64,000 nucleotides of DNA from Quadrisphaera sp. RL12-1S (GCF_014270065.1 NZ_JACNME010000008.1:88724-152723); one strand, 5' to 3'; shown: positions 50,398 to 60,020, counted from the stretch's first letter. Notes: a model not told the origin generated them from the letters alone. Translations and numbers: made by a program.

Positions 50398-51507
50398 GTG
50401 TTCGTCGCCTGGCGCGACCTGCGCGCCGCCCGCGGCAGGTTCTCCCTGCTCGCCGCCGTCGTCGCCCTCGTCACCCTGCTGGTGGGCTCGCTCACCGGCC
50501 TCACCGCCGGCCTGGCCGCGCAGAACACCTCCGCGGTGCTCGGCCTGGACGCCGACGCCGTGGTGCTGGCCCGGCCCGCCGGCAGCGGCTCCACGACCGG
50601 AGCCCTCACCTTCGCCGACTCCGCCGTCTCCCCCGACCAGCAGCGCGCCTGGGCCGCAGCCGCCGGCGCCACCGGCGCCTGGCCTCTCGGGGTGGACCAG
50701 ACCCGCGCCTCCCGCCAGGGCGCGGACGGGACGGCCAGCGCCGCGGTGGCCGTGCTCGGCGCCGGTGCCGGCCTCGCGCCGCAGACTCCCGCTGCGGACG
50801 GCTCCGTGGTGCTCTCGGTCCCCGCGGCGCGGGAGCTGGGGGCGAGCGCCGGGGAGGAGGTGCTGGTGGGCGGCCAGCGGTTCGCCGTGGCCGCTGTCTC
50901 AGGGGACGGCTGGTACGCGCACACCCCGGTCGTGTGGACCACCCTCGCCGACTGGCAGCGGATGGCGCGCGCCACCGGCGGGTCCGGCGACCCCAGCGCG
51001 CTGGTGGTCCGCGGCGACCTCGACGGCGGCGAGCGGGCCGCGCTCGACGCCCGCGCGGGCACCACCTCCACCACCCTCCTCGGCTCGCTGGGGGCGATCG
51101 GCGCTTTCCGCTCCGAGGTCGGCTCGCTGGCGCTCATCATCGGTCTGCTGCTGGTGGTCAGCGCCCTCGTGGTGGGGGCGTTCTTCACGGTGTGGACGCT
51201 GCAGCGCTCCGCCGACGTCGCCGTCCTCAAGGCCCTCGGCGCCTCCACCCGCTCGCTCGTGGTGGACGCCCTCGGCCAGGGCACCGCCGTGCTGCTCGGC
51301 GGCGTGGCCGCGGGCACCGCGGGCGTGGCGGCGCTCGGCTGGGCGCTCGGGTCCGCCGCCGGTGGCGCGGTGCCGTTCGTGCTGTCGCCGCTGACGGCGC
51401 TGGGCCCGTCGGTCCTCGTCGTCCTCCTCGGCCTGGTCGGCGTCCTCGCGGCGCTGCGGGCCGTCACCCGCGCCAACCCCCTCACAGCCCTCGGGAGCAT
51501 CCGGTGA
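50398..51507 (+). CDS. ABC transporter permease (MacB/FtsX-like)
   Basis: The 369-residue protein has one N-terminal membrane helix (VAWRDLRAARGRFSLLAAVVALV), an external domain (about residues 40-240) and three membrane helices at the C-terminus, with the FtsX-type VLKALGASTRSLVVDALGQG. This is the MacB-like fold used for mechanotransmission or export of peptides and antibiotics. The GTG start is preceded by AGGAGG. The stop overlaps the ATPase gene by GTGA. Confidence 0.88.
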   Translation: MFVAWRDLRAARGRFSLLAAVVALVTLLVGSLTGLTAGLAAQNTSAVLGLDADAVVLARPAGSGSTTGALTFADSAVSPDQQRAWAAAAGATGAWPLGVDQTRASRQGADGTASAAVAVLGAGAGLAPQTPAADGSVVLSVPAARELGASAGEEVLVGGQRFAVAAVSGDGWYAHTPVVWTTLADWQRMARATGGSGDPSALVVRGDLDGGERAALDARAGTTSTTLLGSLGAIGAFRSEVGSLALIIGLLLVVSALVVGAFFTVWTLQRSADVAVLKALGASTRSLVVDALGQGTAVLLGGVAAGTAGVAALGWALGSAAGGAVPFVLSPLTALGPSVLVVLLGLVGVLAALRAVTRANPLTALGSIR

Positions 51508-52208
51508 TCACCCTCGACGACGTCACGCTGACCCACCCGGACGGCACGGAGCGCGTCACCGCCCTCGACCGCGTGCACCTGGACGTGCCGCGCGGGGAGG
51601 TGACCGTGCTCACCGGGCCCAGCGGCTCGGGCAAGTCGAGCCTGCTGGCGGTGGCCGCGACCCTGGTGCGCCCGGACTCCGGGCGGGTGATGGTGGACGG
51701 CGAGGACGTGGCCCGCCTGTCGGCCCCGGCGGCGGCAGCGCTGCGCCGGGAGCGGATCGGGGTGGTGTTCCAGCAGGCCAACCTCCTGCCGTCGCTGACC
51801 GTGCGCGACCAGCTGCTGGTCATGGCGGAGCTCGGCGGGGTGCCCGGGGGCCGCCGGCTGCGCCGGCGCGCGCTGCGCGAGCGCGCCGAGGAGCTGCTCG
51901 CCGAGGTGGGACTGGAGGGCCTCGGGCACCGCCGGCCCCACCAGCTCTCCGGCGGCCAGCGCCAGCGCGCGGCCGTCGCCCGGGCCCTCGTGCACGCGCC
52001 GTCGGTGCTGCTGGTGGACGAGCCCACCAGCGCGCTGGACACCGAGCGCGCCGCGGGCGCGGTCGAGCTGCTGGTGCGGCTCACGCGGCAGCGGGGGACC
52101 TCGACGCTGCTGGTGACGCACGACCTGGACCGCCTCGACGGCGTCCCCGGCCTGGAGCGGGTGGAGCGGATGCGGGACGGGCGGGTGGAGTCCGCCGTCC
52201 TGCGCTGA
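51504..52208 (+). CDS. ABC transporter ATP-binding protein
   Basis: The 234-residue ATPase has Walker A GPSGSGKSS (near residue 36), the Q-loop FQQANLLPSLT, signature LSGGQRQR (near 149) and Walker B LLVDEPTSALD (near 169), typical of the MacB/LolD class. It overlaps the permease by four bases and forms a half-exporter with it. The two-component system in the opposite direction may regulate both genes. Confidence 0.93.
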   Translation: MITLDDVTLTHPDGTERVTALDRVHLDVPRGEVTVLTGPSGSGKSSLLAVAATLVRPDSGRVMVDGEDVARLSAPAAAALRRERIGVVFQQANLLPSLTVRDQLLVMAELGGVPGGRRLRRRALRERAEELLAEVGLEGLGHRRPHQLSGGQRQRAAVARALVHAPSVLLVDEPTSALDTERAAGAVELLVRLTRQRGTSTLLVTHDLDRLDGVPGLERVERMRDGRVESAVLR

Positions 52209-52260
52209 GCCCGCCCTGCGCTGGGCCGGTCGGGGCGGGAGCCAGGAGGGGCCAGGAACG

Positions 52261-52295
52261 CGAGAGGGCGGCACCCGCTGGGTGCCGCCCTCTCG
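52261..52295. terminator. Terminator hairpin between the ABC operon and tRNA-Ala
   Basis: A perfect 16-bp stem, CGAGAGGGCGGCACCC with its complement, has a GCT loop and is placed between the converging ABC operon and tRNA gene. It can stop transcription in either direction. Confidence 0.82.
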
Positions 52296-52298
52296 CCC

Positions 52299-52374
<76 letters not shown>

Positions 52375-52584
52375 GTCCGCCGTTCGGAGCGCTTCAGCAG
52401 AAGCCCTCCCGTTCAGGACGTGGGAGCAACTGTAGCGCGTCTTCGGGAGTGCCCCGGATGGGGGTCCACGGCTTGCCCGTCGCGGCGGCGCGCAGCACCT
52501 TGGGGTCCGCAGCCGCAGTCCCGGAGCAGTGCTGGTCCGAACCCCGGCTGTCGTCCACTCACACCGCAGGGGGGGAACTGCACC

Positions 52585-53400
52585 ATGTCCATCATCTCCG
52601 GCAAGGACCGCCGCCTGGCCCGGCTCTTCGGGCCCGACGGCCGCACCTTCCTCGTGGCCGCCGACCACGGCGTCACCACGGGCTTCGACTCCGGGCTGGG
52701 CGACATGGCCCCGCTGCTCTCGGCCGTGGCCGACGGCGGTGCCGACGGGGTGGTGGTGCACCGGGGCACGGCCAAGCGGCACGCCCCCGTGCAGCGCGGC
52801 ACCGCGCTGCTGGTGCACCTGTCGGGCAGCACCAACCTCTCCCCCGACGGCGACGTCAAGACGGCCGTCTGCAGCGTCGAGTCGGCGGTGGCGCTGGGCG
52901 CCGACGCCATCTCCGTGCACGTCACCCTCGGCTGCGGGGCCGCGGACGACCGCGCCGCCCTGGCGGACCTGGGCGCCGTCTCCTCGGACTGCGAGCGCTT
53001 CGGCATGCCGCTGCTGGTCATGACCTACGTGCGCCCCGGCGGGCCGCGTTCGGCCAGCGCGGCCGCGCTGCACGCCGCGCGCGTGGCCGCCGAGATGGGC
53101 GCCGACGTGGTCAAGGCCACCTCCCCGGACCTGGAGACCAGCCACGCGCTGGCCACGAGGATCGGCGTGCCCGTGGTGGTCGCGGGCGGCGAGACCGGGC
53201 GTGGGGCCACGTTCGAGGACTTCCTCGAGACCTCGCGGCAGACCCTCGAGACGGGCGTCGCGGGCCTGTGCGTCGGGCGCTGGGTGTTCACCCACGCCAA
53301 CCCGGCCACCGCCACCCGCGCGCTGCGCGACCTCGTGCACCCCCGGGTGCCGGCCACGCCCGCCGGGCTGGCCGAGCCCTTCGACCTCACCCGCGCCTGA
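52585..53400 (+). CDS. GriI/ADH-synthase-like class I aldolase
   Basis: The 271-residue protein belongs to the DhnA/LacD-like aldolases. It matches archaeal 2-amino-3,7-dideoxy-D-threo-hept-6-ulosonate synthase (as MJ0400) and actinobacterial GriI. Key residues are present: Asp27 (AADHG), Tyr148 (TYVRPGG) and the Schiff-base lysine Lys177 (VVKATSP). GriI condenses aspartate semialdehyde with dihydroxyacetone phosphate to a C7 sugar. It is the first gene of a pair with a DHQ-synthase-II homologue 66 bp downstream, which supports this role. ATG is preceded by a weak GGGGGGAA. The product could feed 3-amino-4-hydroxybenzoate or an alternative shikimate start. Confidence 0.82.
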   Translation: MSIISGKDRRLARLFGPDGRTFLVAADHGVTTGFDSGLGDMAPLLSAVADGGADGVVVHRGTAKRHAPVQRGTALLVHLSGSTNLSPDGDVKTAVCSVESAVALGADAISVHVTLGCGAADDRAALADLGAVSSDCERFGMPLLVMTYVRPGGPRSASAAALHAARVAAEMGADVVKATSPDLETSHALATRIGVPVVVAGGETGRGATFEDFLETSRQTLETGVAGLCVGRWVFTHANPATATRALRDLVHPRVPATPAGLAEPFDLTRA

Positions 53401-53466
53401 CGCGGCCGCCGCAGACCGCACCCCAGACCACCCCAGCCCCCCGAGCACCAGGGAGACCCCGCACCC

Positions 53467-54582
53467 ATGACCTCCGACCTCTGGGCCGACGTCACGGCCC
53501 TGTCCGGCGACCACCTCGACGCCGCCCTCGCCCACGTCCGCACGGCCGCCGTCGACGCGGTCCTCCTGCGCCCCGAGCAGCTCGACGGGTGGAAGCCCGT
53601 CGAGCGCCTGGCCGTCGCCGTCCTCGTCGGGCCGGACGCCTCCGCCTCGGACCTGGCCGCCGCCCCCGTCGACGCCGTCGTGGCCGACGGGGTCCGCTCG
53701 CTGGCCGCGGCGCGCTCCCTGGCGGACGGGCGCCGGCTCGGGGTGCGCTGCCTCATCGACGACGGCGCGAGCATGGACGAGGCCGCCGACCAGTGCGGCG
53801 TCGTCGACGTCCTGCTGTCGGTGTTCACCGACGAGACCAACATCCCGCTCGAGCTGCTGCTCGCCCGCGCGCAGGGCACCCGGACCGCGGTGTTCAAGGC
53901 GCTGGCCACCGGCTCGGAGGCCTCCACCGTGGCCGGGGTGCTGGAGTCCGGACCCGCGGGCGTCCTGGTGGACGCCGCCTCGCTGGTGGACCTCGACGTC
54001 GCCGCGCAGGTGGTGGCCCGCCAGTCCGAGCGGGTGGCCCCGCTGGTGCCGCTGACCGTGACCGCCTCCCGGCCGATCGGCATGGGCTACCGCGGGTGCA
54101 TCGACACCACGACGCTCTTCGACGACGACGAGGGCATGATCATCGGGTCGACGTCCTCGGGCGGGATCCTCGTGTGCGCCGAGGTGCACTACCTGCCCTA
54201 CATGGACCTGCGCCCGTTCCGGGTGAACGCCGGGGCGGTGCACTCCTACGTGTTCTCCCCGACCACCACGTCCTACATCACCGACCTGCGTGCGGGCGCC
54301 CCCGTCTCCGGCGTCAGCGCCGCCGGGCGCTTCCGCGACACGACCGTGGGCCGCGTGAAGATCGAGCTGCGCCCGCTGCGCCTCCTGGAGGCCCGCGACG
54401 AGGCGTCGGGCTCGCTGGTCAACGTCATCCTCCAGGACGACTGGCACGTGCGGGTCATGGGCGACGGCGGGGAGGTCCGCAACCTCACGCAGGTCAAGCC
54501 CGGCGAGAAGCTGCTCGGCGGGACCTGGGAGCCCGGCCGCCACGTGGGCATCAAGGTCTCGGAGAAGATCCTCGAGAACTGA
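53467..54582 (+). CDS. 3-dehydroquinate synthase II / GriH-like protein
   Basis: The 371-residue protein matches the archaeal AroB' family (as MJ1249) and GriH, in N-terminal and C-terminal blocks. Segments include DETNIPLELLLARAQGT (near residue 120), GSTSSGGILVCAEVHYLPYM (near 225), NAGAVHSYV, TSYITDLRAGAPVSGV and VGRVKIELRPLRLLEA. GriH turns the C7 product of GriI into 3-amino-4-hydroxybenzoate; the archaeal enzyme makes 3-dehydroquinate by oxidative deamination. Sequence alone does not separate these two. The GGGAGA ribosome site fits the ATG. It is the second gene of the cassette and is followed by a terminator. Confidence 0.82.
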   Translation: MTSDLWADVTALSGDHLDAALAHVRTAAVDAVLLRPEQLDGWKPVERLAVAVLVGPDASASDLAAAPVDAVVADGVRSLAAARSLADGRRLGVRCLIDDGASMDEAADQCGVVDVLLSVFTDETNIPLELLLARAQGTRTAVFKALATGSEASTVAGVLESGPAGVLVDAASLVDLDVAAQVVARQSERVAPLVPLTVTASRPIGMGYRGCIDTTTLFDDDEGMIIGSTSSGGILVCAEVHYLPYMDLRPFRVNAGAVHSYVFSPTTTSYITDLRAGAPVSGVSAAGRFRDTTVGRVKIELRPLRLLEARDEASGSLVNVILQDDWHVRVMGDGGEVRNLTQVKPGEKLLGGTWEPGRHVGIKVSEKILEN

Positions 54583-54602
54583 GGCCCCTCGGGGGACCTC
54601 AG
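54579..54602. terminator. Bidirectional terminator after the aldolase/DHQS-II cassette
   Basis: CTGAGG-CCCC-TCG-GGGG-A-CCTCAG forms a compact hairpin that overlaps the stop codons of the two convergent genes. Confidence 0.72.
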
Positions 54603-55315
54603 ACGACGGCGCCCGCCGACCTCTCCGACACCGCGGAGGAGAGGCTGCGGGCGCCGTCAGCGTTCGTGCGGCCCGCGTCCTCCTCACCCACGCCGCGCGG
54701 CCCGAGGTCGTACCCGCGCAGCACCCACCGCCCGAAGCGGCGCTCCACGACGGCCCACCGGCCGTTGCCCAGCGAGGCGAACTGCGCCCACGCCTCCGGC
54801 GGCAGCCCCAGCAGCACCAGCACGCCGGCGCGCAGGGCACCGCTGTGGGAGGCCGCCACCAGCAGGCCTCCGTCCGGGGTGGCCGCCGCGTGGCGCTCGA
54901 GGGACGCCGCCACCCGGGCGCCCAGCTCGCTGCGCTTCTCGCCGCCGCCGATGCGCAGGTCCTCCCCGGAGCGCCAGGCGCGGTGGCCGTCCGGCCAGTG
55001 GTCGGCGATCTGCTGGTGCAGCAGCCCCTGCCAGGCGCCGGCGTCCAGCTCGCGCAGGGCCGCGTCCTCCACGGCGCGCAGGCCGGTGACCTCCTCCAGG
55101 CGGGCCGCCGTGGCCCGCGCGCGGGAGAGGTCGGAGCTGACCAGTCGGTCGGGGCGCATCGCGGCGATCTGCGCTGCGGCGGCCCGGGCCTGCTCGTGCC
55201 CCACCTCGTCGAGGGGGACGTCGAGCTGGCCCTGGAAGCGGCCCTCGGCGTTGGAGGTCGTGCGCCCGTGCCGCCAGAGCACGAGGCGCGAGGCACCACC
55301 GCCGGCCGCGGTCAC
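54599..55315 (-). CDS. Histidine phosphatase (phosphoglycerate mutase-like)
   Basis: The 238-residue protein has the catalytic LVLWRHGRTTSNAEGRFQGQLDVPLDEVG (His near residue 16), SSDLSRARATA, and the second histidine in VAASHSGALR (near 155). It is a broad phosphatase of the histidine-phosphatase superfamily, not a glycolytic mutase by context. GTG at 55315 overlaps the rsfS stop by GTGA. The gene follows rsfS in the same conserved position as in M. tuberculosis (Rv2419c). Confidence 0.9.
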   Translation of the reverse strand: MTAAGGGASRLVLWRHGRTTSNAEGRFQGQLDVPLDEVGHEQARAAAAQIAAMRPDRLVSSDLSRARATAARLEEVTGLRAVEDAALRELDAGAWQGLLHQQIADHWPDGHRAWRSGEDLRIGGGEKRSELGARVAASLERHAAATPDGGLLVAASHSGALRAGVLVLLGLPPEAWAQFASLGNGRWAVVERRFGRWVLRGYDLGPRGVGEEDAGRTNADGARSLSSAVSERSAGAVV

Positions 55316-55722
55316 CGCGCGAGCCCCGCCGCTCCGGCCTCGTGGGCGCTGCGGGGACCGGTGACGTCCTCCGGCAGCTCGATCGCCGGGCCGTCCTTCC
55401 AGAGGCGCTCCAGCGCGTAGTACTGGCGGTCCTCGGCCAGCTGGACGTGGACCACCACGTCGGCGAAGTCCAGCAGCACCCACCGGGCCTCGTTCATGCC
55501 CTCGCGGCGGACGGCGTCGGAGCCCAGCTGGTGCAGGGCGTCCTCCACGGCGTCCACCACGGCGCGCACCTGGCGGTCGTTGGCAGCGGCGGCCAGGACG
55601 AACACGTCCGTGATCACCAGCTGCTCGCTGACGTCCAGGGCGAGCACCTCGGTGGCGCCCTTCTCGGAGGCGGCGCGGGCGGCCGCGACGGCCAGCTCCA
55701 CGGCGCGGGGGGTGGCGGTCAC
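55312..55722 (-). CDS. rsfS: Ribosomal silencing factor RsfS
   Basis: The 136-residue protein (Iojap/RsfS) contains VLALDVSEQLVITDVFVLAAAANDRQVRAVVDAV and the C-terminal WVLLDFADVVVHVQLAEDRQYYALERLW. It binds L14 and blocks joining of the ribosomal subunits in starved cells. The GTG start is directly abutted by GGGAGG, an unusually short spacing. It is in the conserved nadD-rsfS-phosphatase order, with a 119-bp gap to nadD. Confidence 0.94.
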   Translation of the reverse strand: MTATPRAVELAVAAARAASEKGATEVLALDVSEQLVITDVFVLAAAANDRQVRAVVDAVEDALHQLGSDAVRREGMNEARWVLLDFADVVVHVQLAEDRQYYALERLWKDGPAIELPEDVTGPRSAHEAGAAGLAR

Positions 55723-55841
55723 CCTCCCAGGATGGCACGGACGGGGGCCTGGCCCGAACCGTCGCCCGGCCGGGCCGGGGCGGCGGGCCCCGCCCGCGGA
55801 GCGGCACGGGGGGCGGCACGGGGGCGGCGTGGGGGCGGCCG

Positions 55842-56453
55842 TCAGTCGCGGTAGAGGCGGTGCTTGGCGATGTGCTGGACCACCCCGTCCGGCACGAGGT
55901 ACCAGACCGGCAGCCCCTGCCGGACCCGCTCGCGGCAGTCGGTGGAGGAGATCGCCAGCGCCGGCACCTCCAGCAGGTGCACCGCACCCGCCGGGAGCGC
56001 GCCGGAGGCCGGGACGGCGAGCTCGTGCCCGGGGCGCGTGACCCCCACGAGGCTCGCCAGCTCCGCGAGGCGCTCGGCGTCCTTCCACGTGAGCATCTGG
56101 GCCAGCGCGTCAGCGCCGGTGATGAAGTACAGCTCGGCGTCGGGCCGCTGGGCGCGCAGGTCGGACAGGGTGTCGACCGTGTAGGTGGGACCGGGCCTGT
56201 CGACGTCCACCCGGCTCACCGTGAAGCGGGGGTTCGACGCCGTCGCGATGACGGTCATGAGGTAGCGGTGCTCGGCCGAGGAGACCGCGCGGGAGCTCTT
56301 CTGCCACGGCTCGCCGGTCGGCACGAAGACCACCTCGTCGAGGTCGAAGCGCGCGGCCACCTCGCTGGCGGCCACCAGGTGGCCGTTGTGGACCGGGTCG
56401 AACGTGCCACCCATCACGCCGAGGCGCGCCCGGCCGGGCACCCGCCCCGGCAC
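55842..56453 (-). CDS. nadD: Nicotinate-nucleotide adenylyltransferase
   Basis: The 203-residue enzyme joins nicotinate mononucleotide and ATP to nicotinate adenine dinucleotide in NAD synthesis. It shows [18 protein letters not shown] (nucleotide-binding, near residue 15), the TYTVDTL segment, [20 protein letters not shown] and the C-terminal [24 protein letters not shown] (with ISST(D)xR), all diagnostic. Two GTG starts (56453, 56441) lie close together and the first is listed. Confidence 0.95.
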   Translation of the reverse strand: MPGRVPGRARLGVMGGTFDPVHNGHLVAASEVAARFDLDEVVFVPTGEPWQKSSRAVSSAEHRYLMTVIATASNPRFTVSRVDVDRPGPTYTVDTLSDLRAQRPDAELYFITGADALAQMLTWKDAERLAELASLVGVTRPGHELAVPASGALPAGAVHLLEVPALAISSTDCRERVRQGLPVWYLVPDGVVQHIAKHRLYRD

Positions 56454-56470
56454 CGGTGCCGGTGAGCTGG

Positions 56471-56626
56471 TCAGTGCCGGTTGCCGACGCTGCGGAAGGC
56501 CCAGAGGATCCCCAGCAGCAGCAGGAAGACGGCGAAGGCGATCAGGCCGAAGACGAGCGGCGGGAACGGCTCAGAGCTGGCCGTCTCGCCGGCGCCGGTG
56601 GCGCTCATGACCAGGGCGACGAGCAC
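56471..56626 (-). CDS. Small single-pass membrane protein upstream of nadD (51 residues)
   Basis: The frame starts with GTG four bases after GGAGG. It encodes a short hydrophobic start (LVALVM), a polar stretch ([16 protein letters not shown]), a strong membrane helix (about residues 24-41) and a basic end (RSVGNRH). A later ATG at 56608 is possible (45 residues). Small membrane proteins before nadD recur in actinobacteria, but no function is known to me. It ends 17 bp before the nadD start, so it is probably cotranscribed with nadD. Confidence 0.65.
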   Translation of the reverse strand: MLVALVMSATGAGETASSEPFPPLVFGLIAFAVFLLLLGILWAFRSVGNRH

Positions 56627-56696
56627 AGCGCCTCCACGAGGTGTTCCGGAGCGGGCCCGCCGGAGGTCGGCGGGTGCGGGACAGCAGTCTGCCAGG

Positions 56697-57158
56697 TCAC
56701 CAGGGCCGGACGTCGCCCAGGGCGGCCGGCGGGGGTGTCCGCTCGCCGCGCGCCCGCAGCGTCTCGCGGTCGACCACCTCGATGCCCACGGCGCGCCAGC
56801 CCGGGAGGTCGGCGGTGCGGCGGTTCTCCGCCCACAGGCGCAGGCCCAGCGCGGCGGCGTCGTCGACGTCCTCCGCCTCGTCCCAGTAGGAGACCTCCGC
56901 CCGCTCGTCGTTGTAGCGCACGGTCGCCGGGAACGGCTGCGCCTCCACCAGGCGCACCAGGGCCGCGTGCAGCTGCTGGCGGGGGACGCGGGGCCCCGCG
57001 AAGGTCACGCTGACGTGCCACAGCAGCGGCTCTCCCAGCGCCTGCCCCCCGCCGCCCGGGAGCCGCTCCAGACCGGGCAGGGGAGCGTCACCGCCCTCTC
57101 CCCCACCGGGCGCGAGCACCAGCCGGACGGGCTTGGGCTGGCTCGGGGCGTCGTCCAC
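56697..57158 (-). CDS. Conserved hypothetical protein (153 residues)
   Basis: The protein is not recognised. It is soluble, with a glycine-rich N-terminal 45 residues and an alpha/beta core: LLWHVSVTFAGPRVPRQQLHAALVRL, RYNDERAEVSYWDEAEDVDDAAALGLRLW and WRAVGIEVVDRETLRARGE. The GTG start is preceded by GGAGA. It sits between proB and the small membrane protein, in the interval where proA is often found in other actinobacteria. No signal or membrane segment is seen. Confidence 0.7.
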   Translation of the reverse strand: MDDAPSQPKPVRLVLAPGGGEGGDAPLPGLERLPGGGGQALGEPLLWHVSVTFAGPRVPRQQLHAALVRLVEAQPFPATVRYNDERAEVSYWDEAEDVDDAAALGLRLWAENRRTADLPGWRAVGIEVVDRETLRARGERTPPPAALGDVRPW

Positions 57159-57185
57159 GGGGGTGTCTCCGTCTCTAGAGGGGTG

Positions 57186-58412
57186 CTACTGCGTCGCCGC
57201 GCGCGGGCGGCTGCCCGAGGTGGCGGGAGCGTCTCCGGTCCCACCCTGCCGCCGCCGCGGCAGCAGCACCAGGTCGTCCCGGTGCACGAGCACGCGGTCG
57301 TAGCCCGGCCCGAGGGCGTCGAGCCGCTCCCGGGTCGAGCGCCCGAGCAGGTCGGGCACCTCGGCCGATGAGTAGTTGACCAGGCCGCGGGCCACGGCGT
57401 GGCCGCTTTCGTCGCACAGGTCCACCGGGTCGCCCGCCTCGAACGACCCCTCGGCGGCCACCACGCCCGCAGGCAGCAGCGACGCGCCCCGCCGCACCAC
57501 CGCGGTGACCGCCCCGCGGTCGAGCACGAGGTGCCCCTGCGGGCTGGCGGCGTGGGCGAGCCACAGCATCCGCGTGCGCGGCCGGGTGCCCGTGGGCGCG
57601 AACCACGTGCCCACGTCCTGCCCCTGCAGCGCCTCACCGGCCTGCGCCGCGGAGGCCAGCACGGTGGCGATCCCGGCGCCGGTGGCGACGGCCGCGGCGT
57701 CGAGCTTGGTGGTCATCCCGCCGGTCCCCACGCCGCTGCTGGAGCCCGCCACCACCACGTCGTCCAGGTCCGCCGGGGAGGTCACCAGGGGGACCCTCCG
57801 GGAGCCGGGGCGGCTGGGCGGCCCGTCGTAGAGCGCGTCGACGTCGGACAGGAGCACGAGGGCGTCGGCGTGCACGAGGTGGGCCACCAGGGCCGCGAGC
57901 CGGTCGTTGTCCCCGAAGCGGATCTCGGCGGTGGCCACGGTGTCGTTCTCGTTGACCACCGGCAGCACGCCCATGCCCAGCAGGCGCTCCAGCGCCCGCT
58001 GGGCGTTGCGGTACTGGGTGCGCCGGATGACGTCGTCAGCGGTGAGCAGCACCTGCCCCACGGTGAGTCCGTGGGCGGCCGCGGCCGAGGTGTACCGGGC
58101 CACCAGGAGGCCCTGGCCGACGCTGGCGGCGGCCTGCTGCGTGGCGAGGTCGCGGGGTCGCTTGGCCAGGCCCAGCGGCCCGAGCCCGGCGGCGATGGCC
58201 CCCGAGGAGACCAGCACCACCTGGGTGCCCGCCTGCACCCGCTCGACCAGCGCGTTGACCAGCGCGATGAGCCGGGCGTCGTCGATGCCCCCGCTCGGCT
58301 GGGTCAACGAGGAGGACCCGACCTTGACCACCACGCGACCAGCGCCGGCGAGGGCGGACCGGTCGGCCAGCCCCGTCACGACGGCGGTGCCGTCAGCGCG
58401 GCCTGCGCTCAC
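57186..58412 (-). CDS. proB: Glutamate 5-kinase
   Basis: The 408-residue kinase starts proline synthesis by phosphorylating glutamate. It has [11 protein letters not shown] (near residue 27), [21 protein letters not shown] and [12 protein letters not shown] in the kinase domain. A C-terminal PUA domain (about residues 300-385) follows, as in the full-length enzyme. The GTG start overlaps the obg stop by GTGA, the usual coupling. The next pathway gene, proA, is not in the window. Confidence 0.95.
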   Translation of the reverse strand: MSAGRADGTAVVTGLADRSALAGAGRVVVKVGSSSLTQPSGGIDDARLIALVNALVERVQAGTQVVLVSSGAIAAGLGPLGLAKRPRDLATQQAAASVGQGLLVARYTSAAAAHGLTVGQVLLTADDVIRRTQYRNAQRALERLLGMGVLPVVNENDTVATAEIRFGDNDRLAALVAHLVHADALVLLSDVDALYDGPPSRPGSRRVPLVTSPADLDDVVVAGSSSGVGTGGMTTKLDAAAVATGAGIATVLASAAQAGEALQGQDVGTWFAPTGTRPRTRMLWLAHAASPQGHLVLDRGAVTAVVRRGASLLPAGVVAAEGSFEAGDPVDLCDESGHAVARGLVNYSSAEVPDLLGRSTRERLDALGPGYDRVLVHRDDLVLLPRRRQGGTGDAPATSGSRPRAATQ

Positions 58413-59950
58413 CCCTCGTCCCCGGCGTCGGTCCAGACGCCGGCGCGGCGCTCCTCGGCCAGCTCCTCCCGGGCGTCGCGCTTGGCGGCGCGGCGCTCCT
58501 CGTACAGCTCGCGCTTCTCCTCGCGGCTGGCGCGGCCCGAGCCCTCCAGGCGCAGGTCGGTGCCGCGGGGTCCCACCGCCATGTCGCTGCCGACGAGCGT
58601 GGGCTCCCAGTCGAAGACCACGGCGTCGTCCCCCGGGCCGATGACCACGGTGGAGCCGGCCACGGCCCCGGCCTTGAAGAGCTCCTCCTCCACGCCCAGG
58701 CGGGCGAGGCGGTCCGCGAGGTAGCCCACGGCCTCGTCGTTGGCGAAGTCGGTCTGGCGCACCCACCGCTCCGGCTTGGCGCCGCGGACGCGGAACACCA
58801 CGTCGCCGGCCGCCTCGGCGTAGGCCGGCGCCCCCTCGCGGACCACCGTGAAGCCGGCGTCGTCCACCGCGCGGGGCCTGATGATCGTGCGCGCCACCGG
58901 CGCCGCGGGCGCCTCCTCGCGGGCCTGCCTGACCAGCGACGCCATGGCGAAGGTCAGCTGGCGCAGCCCCTCGTGGCTGGCGGAGGAGACCTCCAGCACG
59001 CTCAGCCCGCGCGCCTCGAGGTCGGGGCGCACCAGCTCGGCGAGCTCCTTGGCCTCGGGCACGTCCACCTTGTGGAGCACCACCAGGCGGGGGCGGTCGG
59101 GCAGGGGCACGGACGCCGGGCCGGTGGCGTCGGGCGCCACGGGGTAGGCCGCCAGCTCCGCCTCGATGACGTCGAAGTCGGTGATCGGGTCCCGCCCGGG
59201 GTCCAGCGTGGCGCAGTCGAGCACGTGCACGAGGGCCGCGCAGCGCTCGACGTGCCGGAGGAACTCCAGCCCGAGGCCCTTGCCCTGGCTGGCGCCGGGG
59301 ATGAGGCCGGGGACGTCGGCCACGGTGAAGCGCTCGTCCCCGGCGGTGACCACGCCGAGGTTCGGCACCAGGGTGGTGAACGGGTAGTCGGCGATCTTCG
59401 GCTTGGCAGCCGACAGGGCGCCCACCAGGCTCGACTTGCCAGCGCTGGGGTAGCCGATGAACGCGACGTCCGCGAGGCTCCGCAGCTCCAGGACCACGTC
59501 CTCGGCCTCGCCGGGCTCCCCCAGCAGCGCGAAGCCGGGCGCCTTGCGCCGGGCGCTGGCGAGGGCGGAGTTGCCCAGCCCGCCGCGGCCGCCGGCCGCC
59601 ACCACGAAGCGGGTGCCCGGGCCGACGAGGTCGGCGATGATCTCGCCGTCCGCGCTGCGGACCGTGGTGCCCTCGGGCACCGGCAGCACGAGGTCCTCGC
59701 CGTCACCGCCGTTGCGGTGGCCCCCGGCGCCCTGCTTGCCGTTGGTGGCGCGGCGGTGGGGCGCGTGGTGGTAGTCGAGCAGCGTGGTGGTGGAGGTGTC
59801 GACCTCGAGGACGACGTCACCGCCGCGCCCGCCGTTGCCGCCGTCGGGGCCGCCGAGCGGCTTGAACTTCTCGCGGTGCACCGATGCGCACCCGTTGCCG
59901 CCGCTGCCCGCTGCCACGTGCACCACGACGCGGTCGACGAACGTCGCCAC
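58409..59950 (-). CDS. obg: GTPase ObgE/CgtA
   Basis: The 513-residue GTPase has the glycine-rich Obg domain ([20 protein letters not shown]..., residues 8-160), the G domain with [14 protein letters not shown] (near residue 167), [10 protein letters not shown] and LHKVDVPE. The C-terminal Obg-specific domain is followed by a charged tail (about residues 440-513). It functions in 50S assembly and the stringent response. GTG follows GGAGGAG. It forms the conserved rplU-rpmA-obg-proB order. Confidence 0.96.
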   Translation of the reverse strand: MATFVDRVVVHVAAGSGGNGCASVHREKFKPLGGPDGGNGGRGGDVVLEVDTSTTTLLDYHHAPHRRATNGKQGAGGHRNGGDGEDLVLPVPEGTTVRSADGEIIADLVGPGTRFVVAAGGRGGLGNSALASARRKAPGFALLGEPGEAEDVVLELRSLADVAFIGYPSAGKSSLVGALSAAKPKIADYPFTTLVPNLGVVTAGDERFTVADVPGLIPGASQGKGLGLEFLRHVERCAALVHVLDCATLDPGRDPITDFDVIEAELAAYPVAPDATGPASVPLPDRPRLVVLHKVDVPEAKELAELVRPDLEARGLSVLEVSSASHEGLRQLTFAMASLVRQAREEAPAAPVARTIIRPRAVDDAGFTVVREGAPAYAEAAGDVVFRVRGAKPERWVRQTDFANDEAVGYLADRLARLGVEEELFKAGAVAGSTVVIGPGDDAVVFDWEPTLVGSDMAVGPRGTDLRLEGSGRASREEKRELYEERRAAKRDAREELAEERRAGVWTDAGDEG

Positions 59951-60020
59951 CGGGCCATCTCCTCCTGTCGAGCGGGTCGTGCTGGTCGCACGGCCGCGCG
60001 CACCTGCTGTCGATGCGCGC

